NCBI GenBank assembly: GCA_025454715.1
Contig: JALONY010000017.1
Location: forward strand, 1 to 10,494
DNA from: Anaerolineae bacterium
GTDB lineage: Bacteria > Chloroflexota > Anaerolineae > Aggregatilineales > Phototrophicaceae
DNA: 10,494 bases
Reading direction: 5' to 3'
Shown: positions 6,772-10,494 of the stretch, one piece after another
How the letters are laid out: each line of letters opens with the position of its first letter
Numbering within the stretch: the stretch's first letter is position 1
Notes under the pieces: model-generated
The model's input: the letters and a program-made list of their open reading frames with translations, nothing else
Databases searched by the model: none
Told to the model about the DNA's origin: nothing
Program-made: the position numbers and the translations under genes

Positions 6772-7497
6772 ATGAACGATGACGGAGTGGCGTGGGGCAG
6801 TGTGCCGTGTTTCAAGGGCGTGGGCGAGCGCGTGCTGACGCTCATCCACGATTGCGCGCACGTGCGGGCATATCAAGCGGGCGCGACCATCTTCACCGAG
6901 GGGGAACCCAGCGCGGGCTTTCACATCGTGACCGAGGGCTTGGTGCGGATTTACCGCATCAGCCCAGAAGGCCGCCCCCACACCCTGAACCTGTTGCGCC
7001 CGGTCAGCTCCTTCAACGAGGTGGCGGCGGTCGATGGGCAGCGCAACCCGTATAACGCCACCGCCGTGACGCAGGTGCGGGCGGCGGTGGTCGGGCACAC
7101 GGCCATGGTGGCGTTGCTGGCGCGTGAGCCGAGCCTGATGGCCTCGACCTTACAAGCGCTGGCGCAGGTCAACCGCGAGTACATCGAGCGCCTCGAAGAC
7201 ATGACCTTCCGCAGTATCCCATCGCGCTTGGCCAAGCTGTTCCTGCACGAGGCCACCTCGTATGCCGGGCAGATTGCCGAGGCACCCTCGCGCTTGTCGC
7301 AAGAGGACATCGCCTCGATTTTGGGCACCACCCGCGAGGTGGTCGGGCGGGCGTTGCGCGGCCTGATTAACGCGCAGTTGTTGGCCAAGCGCGGGCGCGA
7401 GTTCTTCATCATCGACCGTGCGGGGCTGGAGCGGCTGGCCGAGACCAACGAGATGCCCGCCCCGTCGGAATCGTGCCCGCTGAAGCCGCCGCGTTAG
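6772..7497 (+). CDS. Crp/Fnr-family transcriptional regulator
   Basis: A 241-residue DNA-binding regulator of typical family length. Residues of about 13-130 form the cyclic-nucleotide-binding-type beta barrel (AGATIFTEGEPSAGFHIVTEGLVRIY). A long dimerisation helix follows (about 120-155), then a winged helix-turn-helix with LSQEDIASILGTTREVVGRAL at about 175-195. The phosphate-binding part of the pocket is altered. Glu83 is kept, but the Arg-Ser pair that grips cAMP in E. coli Crp is replaced by Tyr94-Asn95, and the preceding Gly by Asn82. Only three cysteines are present (13, 28, 235), not an Fnr-type four-cysteine cluster. Its signal is therefore unclear, and it may be ligand-free or bind something else. 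The ATG follows GGGAGAGG at about nine bases. It may control the surrounding envelope genes; no binding-site pair was evident. Confidence 0.92.
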   Translation: MNDDGVAWGSVPCFKGVGERVLTLIHDCAHVRAYQAGATIFTEGEPSAGFHIVTEGLVRIYRISPEGRPHTLNLLRPVSSFNEVAAVDGQRNPYNATAVTQVRAAVVGHTAMVALLAREPSLMASTLQALAQVNREYIERLEDMTFRSIPSRLAKLFLHEATSYAGQIAEAPSRLSQEDIASILGTTREVVGRALRGLINAQLLAKRGREFFIIDRAGLERLAETNEMPAPSESCPLKPPR

Positions 7498-7571
7498 CGC
7501 TTGCACAAACGCGCAAACCTGCGCACACTTATGGCACGGATGACGTGTTTGGCGTGGGGGCGGTGCCTAGT

Positions 7572-7931
7572 ATGAATGAGTCGCAATCTGTCGCGGGTGC
7601 GCTGCCGCCTCCGGCGCGCCTCGAGTTTCGCATCGGCGAGCGGCGCTTGCTGGTCACGGTGCACCTCGATATGGTGATTGGGCGGCGTGTGGCCTCGGAC
7701 GAGGTGCTGGCCATCGACCTGAGCCGCTATGGGGCGGAGCAGTTGGGCGTCAGCCGCCGCCATGCCGAGATACACGTGCAGCACGGCGATTTATACATCC
7801 GCGACCTCGCCAGCACCAACGGCACGCGCCTGAACGGGGTGGGCTTGCGCCCCGACTCGGCGGTGCGCCTGCGCGACGGGGACGAGCTGGAGCTGGGGCA
7901 ATTGCGCGCCGTGGTGCGCTTCCTCCCATGA
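7572..7931 (+). CDS. FHA-domain protein
   Basis: A 119-residue protein that is almost entirely one forkhead-associated domain, a module that binds phosphothreonine peptides. The conserved residues are all visible: Gly37-Arg38 (VIGRR), Ser61-Arg62-x-His64 (VSRRHAEI), Ser81-Thr82-Asn83-Gly84-Thr85 and Asn88-Gly89. There is no membrane helix or other domain, so it should be a soluble adaptor. Phosphopeptides would come from a Ser/Thr kinase encoded elsewhere; none is in the window. The ATG at 7572 was preferred because it leaves a clean domain and follows a purine-rich GTGGGGGCGG. An in-frame ATG at 7473 would add 33 residues with no domain and overlap the Crp-like gene by 25 bases. The gap to the Crp-like gene is 74 bases. 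Confidence 0.88.
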   Translation: MNESQSVAGALPPPARLEFRIGERRLLVTVHLDMVIGRRVASDEVLAIDLSRYGAEQLGVSRRHAEIHVQHGDLYIRDLASTNGTRLNGVGLRPDSAVRLRDGDELELGQLRAVVRFLP

Positions 7932-7974
7932 GCGGGGCGGTTTTTTTGAACATTTTGCATCGGGTGTGCGTATT

Positions 7975-7980
7975 GAGGGA
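7975..7980 (+). promoter_or_regulatory. Ribosome binding site fixing the GTG start of the PspC-like gene
   Basis: GAGGGA ends six bases before the GTG at 7987. This supports the non-ATG start, which places the PspC signature at the very N-terminus. Confidence 0.6.
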
Positions 7981-7986
7981 TAGCGT

Positions 7987-8352
7987 GTGACTCGGAGCTT
8001 TTCGGATCGGGTGTTGGGCGGGGTGTGCGGCGGCTTGGCCGCCAGCGTGCGCCTCAACGGGTGGGTGGTGCGCGTCGCCTTCGCCGTCGGCGCGGTGCTG
8101 ACCACCGGCCTCGTGGCTGCGCTATACGTGGCGTTGTGGTGGGTGTTGCCGCAGGCCTCGCCCGCCCAGCGGCGCGGGGGCGCGGGCAGCGCATTGATGG
8201 CGGTGCTGCTCATGGTCGGGCTCATCGGGCTGTGGGTGGCCGAGCAAGCCTCGGTGCTACGCCTCGCGCCGGATGGCCAGAGTATTTATTGGCCGGTGTT
8301 GGCGCTGGTGATGGGCGGGGTGTTCTTGCTGCGCCAGATGAGGGCTTCGTAG
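7987..8352 (+). CDS. PspC-domain membrane protein
   Basis: A 121-residue membrane protein. Residues of about 5-56 carry the PspC signature: RVLGGVCGGLA, then VRVAFAV, then YVALWWVLP. In proteobacteria PspC is the membrane sensor that recruits PspA under envelope stress; in other phyla PspC domains are often coupled to LiaF/toastrack proteins. Two further hydrophobic helices follow (about 70-86 and 100-116), giving roughly three in total with short soluble parts. The GTG start has a good ribosome binding site. The stop codon is one base from the next ATG, so the two genes are almost certainly translationally coupled. No PspA or two-component system is encoded in the window. Confidence 0.88.
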   Translation: MTRSFSDRVLGGVCGGLAASVRLNGWVVRVAFAVGAVLTTGLVAALYVALWWVLPQASPAQRRGGAGSALMAVLLMVGLIGLWVAEQASVLRLAPDGQSIYWPVLALVMGGVFLLRQMRAS

Positions 8353-8353
8353 C

Positions 8354-9304
8354 ATGGCGATACGTCGGAATGGGTTGTGGGGCGTGTTGGCCGTGGTGGC
8401 TGGCGCGCTGTGGCTGGGCTTGACGTTGGGCGTGTTCCCGCCCGGCCTCGCCGATGTGATCGTGCGGGGCGGCCTGCCCGCCGTGTTGATTGCGGTTGGG
8501 CTGGGGGCATTGTTGCGTGGGCGGTTGCCGTTCAGCGGTGCCATCGCGCTGGTGCTGACGGGCGCGGTGGTGGTCAACGTCGCTTTGGTGGCCTATTCGT
8601 CACGGGCGGGCGAGGCGCGCACCGACCAGCGCGTGCCGGTCAACGTGCCGCTGGACGCCGACGTGACGTTGGTCACGATCGACCTCGGGACGTTGGCCAC
8701 CGACGTGCAAATCACGCTGGACGAGACGGTCGGGCGCGCCGTGGTCGGTGAGTTCGTCGGCAGCACCGAGAGCTTGTTGACCGCTGACGTGCAAGCGGCG
8801 GGGGCGCTGGCGACCCTGACGTTGCGCGAGGTGCAGCCCAACGCCATCCAGCGGCTGGAAGCGGTCGGGCGCGGGGTGTTGACCTTGCGGGTGCCCGCGG
8901 GGGTCGGCCTCGACCTCGCGCTGCAAGCGGCGCAGGGCACGGTGGTGCTCAATCTCGACGGCGCGCAACTGGAGCGGCTCAACCTCGACCTGTTGCGCGG
9001 CGACGCCATCGTGACGTTGCCCAGCTATCAGCCGCAATCGGCCTCGCAGGCCGACGCGCCCGCCAACGGCACCTTAATCGTCCGCGATGGCGGCATCACC
9101 ATCAGCGTGCCCGACGATGTCGGGGCTCGTTTTGAACTCGACCGAGCGGGGAGCGCGCTGTTGCCGCAATACGACGAGCGCGTCTACAACTACTTGGTCG
9201 GCGATGTGCTGGAGAGCCGCGATTACGACGCCGAGGCGGTCAAATTGCGCTATGCGGTCATCGCCCCACGCGGCCAAATCCGCATTACCGAGACGGTGCG
9301 CTAA
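8354..9304 (+). CDS. LiaF/toastrack-like membrane protein
   Basis: A 316-residue protein with three N-terminal transmembrane helices (about 8-28, 38-54, 60-81), the arrangement of LiaI/LiaF-type regions. A large beta-rich extracytoplasmic domain follows (about 95-316) with alternating short hydrophobic strands such as VTLVTIDLGTLATDVQITL, LTLRVPAGVGLDLALQ and GTLIVRDGGITISV. That pattern fits the right-handed beta-repeat, DUF2154 or 'toastrack' fold, though I cannot prove it without a profile search. LiaF in Bacillus represses a cell-envelope stress response. The ATG lies one base after the PspC-like stop, which supports a functional pair sensing membrane or wall damage. The N-terminus (MAIRRNGL) is short and basic, consistent with a cytoplasmic start. 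Confidence 0.75.
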   Translation: MAIRRNGLWGVLAVVAGALWLGLTLGVFPPGLADVIVRGGLPAVLIAVGLGALLRGRLPFSGAIALVLTGAVVVNVALVAYSSRAGEARTDQRVPVNVPLDADVTLVTIDLGTLATDVQITLDETVGRAVVGEFVGSTESLLTADVQAAGALATLTLREVQPNAIQRLEAVGRGVLTLRVPAGVGLDLALQAAQGTVVLNLDGAQLERLNLDLLRGDAIVTLPSYQPQSASQADAPANGTLIVRDGGITISVPDDVGARFELDRAGSALLPQYDERVYNYLVGDVLESRDYDAEAVKLRYAVIAPRGQIRITETVR

Positions 9305-9361
9305 GCGTCGCACGCTGTTTTATCGCATCATCCAAACGCACACTGACGGGGGGGATTCGTC

Positions 9362-10494
9362 ATGAGCCAAACACCATCGCCGCGGGGCATCCACGGGATG
9401 CGCGCCTTTTTGCTGGTGCAGTTCGGCCAGTTCGTCTCACTGTTCGGCACCAGCATGACCCGCGTCGCCCTGACCTTTTGGGCGTGGGACAAGACCGGCG
9501 AGGCGACCTCGCTGGCGTTGGCCGGTTTTTTCGGCTTTGCGCCAATCGTGATTTTCGGCCCGATTGCCGGTGCGTTGGTTGACCGCTGGAACCGTAAGTT
9601 CGCCATGATGATTTCCGACCTCGCGGCGGGCTTGTCCACGGTCGGGCTGTTGCTGATTACGGTGCTGGCTGGCCAAGACCGGCTGGAACTCTGGCACGTG
9701 TATCTGGCGCTGTTCGTGGCGGCCTCGTTCGAGTCGTTCCAGTGGCCAGCGTATTCGGCGGCCATCTCGACCATGCTCGACAAGCGCCATTATGGGCGGG
9801 CGCACGGCCTGCAAAGCGTGACCGAGACCGCCTCTGGCATCTTGTCGCCGGTGTTGGGCGCGTTGCTGTATACCGCCATCGGCTTGCAGGGCGTGTTGCT
9901 GCTGGATGTCGTCACGTTCACGGTCGCCATCGGGACGCTGTTCATCGTGCACATCCCACAGCCGGTCGTGACCGATGAGGGGCGCAAGAGCCGCTCTGGG
10001 AGCTTCGTGACCGAGGTATTGTACGGCTTCCGTTATATCTTCAGCCGCCCGAGCTTGTTCGGCCTCCAGATGGTCTTTTTCTTCATCAACCTGTTCGGCA
10101 CGTTCGCGTTTACGGTGGCGACGCCGATGCTGCTGTCGCGCACGGCAGACCCGAGCGTTGCGGCGCTGGCCAGCGGCGATAAAGTCCTCGTCAGCACCTT
10201 ACAAGGCATCGGGGCGATTGGCGGCCTGCTGGGCGGGGTGTTGATGAGCACGTGGGGCGGCCCCAAGCGGCGCGTGTACGGCGTGCTGGGCGGGATGTTC
10301 CTCGAGGGGGTGCTGGGTACGCTGATTTTGGGCGTGGCGCAGGTGCCGATCGGGTGGGCGTTCGGCATGTTCATGTCGTCGTTTTGGATACCGTTGCTCA
10401 ACGGCTCCAACCAAGCGATTTGGCAAGCCAAGGTCGCGCCGGACGTGCAGGGGCGGGTGTTCGCGGTGCGCCGCCTAATCGCCCAAATCACCTC
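9362..10494 (+). CDS. MFS transporter, MFS_3/macrolide-efflux-like (C-terminus cut)
   Basis: A proton-driven exporter of the major facilitator superfamily; 377 codons are present and the right edge removes the end. The loop between helices 2 and 3 carries the MFS motif A (GALVDRWNRKFAM, residues 70-82). Around ten hydrophobic helices are visible. The last segment, GRVFAVRRLIAQIT, is typical of the branch that includes EntS-like siderophore and Mef-type macrolide exporters (MFS_3, Pfam PF05977). About 30-60 residues are probably missing. A GGGGGGA lies six bases before the ATG. The gap of 57 bases from the preceding gene has no clear promoter, so read-through is possible. The substrate cannot be told from the sequence. 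Confidence 0.92.
   Translation, partial: MSQTPSPRGIHGMRAFLLVQFGQFVSLFGTSMTRVALTFWAWDKTGEATSLALAGFFGFAPIVIFGPIAGALVDRWNRKFAMMISDLAAGLSTVGLLLITVLAGQDRLELWHVYLALFVAASFESFQWPAYSAAISTMLDKRHYGRAHGLQSVTETASGILSPVLGALLYTAIGLQGVLLLDVVTFTVAIGTLFIVHIPQPVVTDEGRKSRSGSFVTEVLYGFRYIFSRPSLFGLQMVFFFINLFGTFAFTVATPMLLSRTADPSVAALASGDKVLVSTLQGIGAIGGLLGGVLMSTWGGPKRRVYGVLGGMFLEGVLGTLILGVAQVPIGWAFGMFMSSFWIPLLNGSNQAIWQAKVAPDVQGRVFAVRRLIAQIT

Noticed and set aside
7501..7532. Possible promoter ahead of the FHA gene (TTGCAC then ACTTAT)
   Set aside because: The spacing is 20 bases and the -10 match is poor; read-through from the Crp-like gene is equally likely.
7917..7947. Possible intrinsic terminator after the FHA gene (T-run at 7941-7947)
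   Set aside because: The seven-T run is real, but the only pairing I see (7917-7921 with 7930-7934) is four or five pairs and lies six bases from the T-run. Too weak to call.

Overview
This is a GC-rich, densely coding bacterial window with no RNA genes, insertion sequences, CRISPR arrays or tRNAs that I can see. The gene content suggests Chloroflexota (an Anaerolineae-like lineage). It includes a lipoprotein that fuses a solute-binding domain to a von Willebrand A domain, a class D/E-type sortase with a long cytoplasmic N-terminus, and PspC next to a membrane-anchored beta-domain protein. That placement is inferred from gene families alone; Actinobacteria and other GC-rich groups share some of them.

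Layout. Minus strand, left side (1-2157): a Bax inhibitor-1 family membrane protein with a recognisable promoter and a strong ribosome binding site, followed 24 bases downstream by a cytochrome P450 whose extreme C-terminus runs off the left edge. A divergent intergenic region (2094-2262) holds a small hairpin. Everything to the right is on the plus strand. First comes a pair of related exported solute-binding proteins, the second carrying a C-terminal metal-binding VWA domain (2263-5134). A hairpin and a clear TATAAT promoter follow, then a compact series: sortase, a small C-terminally anchored membrane protein of unknown role, a Crp/Fnr-type regulator, an FHA-domain protein, a PspC-domain protein, a LiaF/toastrack-like membrane protein, and an MFS exporter cut by the right edge.

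How the genes may work together. Most plus-strand products act at or sense the cell surface. They comprise two tethered binding proteins with no permease or ATPase beside them, a sortase with no visible LPXTG-type substrate, and a PspC/LiaF-like pair typical of envelope-stress modules. Crp and FHA proteins lie between these, as possible transcriptional and phospho-dependent control. The short gaps and common strand favour one or two operons from 5191 onward, but a functional link among all of them is inference. The P450 and the Bax inhibitor-like protein form a separate minus-strand transcript.

I found no clear defence system or wholly new machinery. The most interesting parts are the tandem binding protein / VWA pair without a transporter, the sortase with its unknown small partner, and the PspC-toastrack pair placed after Crp and FHA genes.
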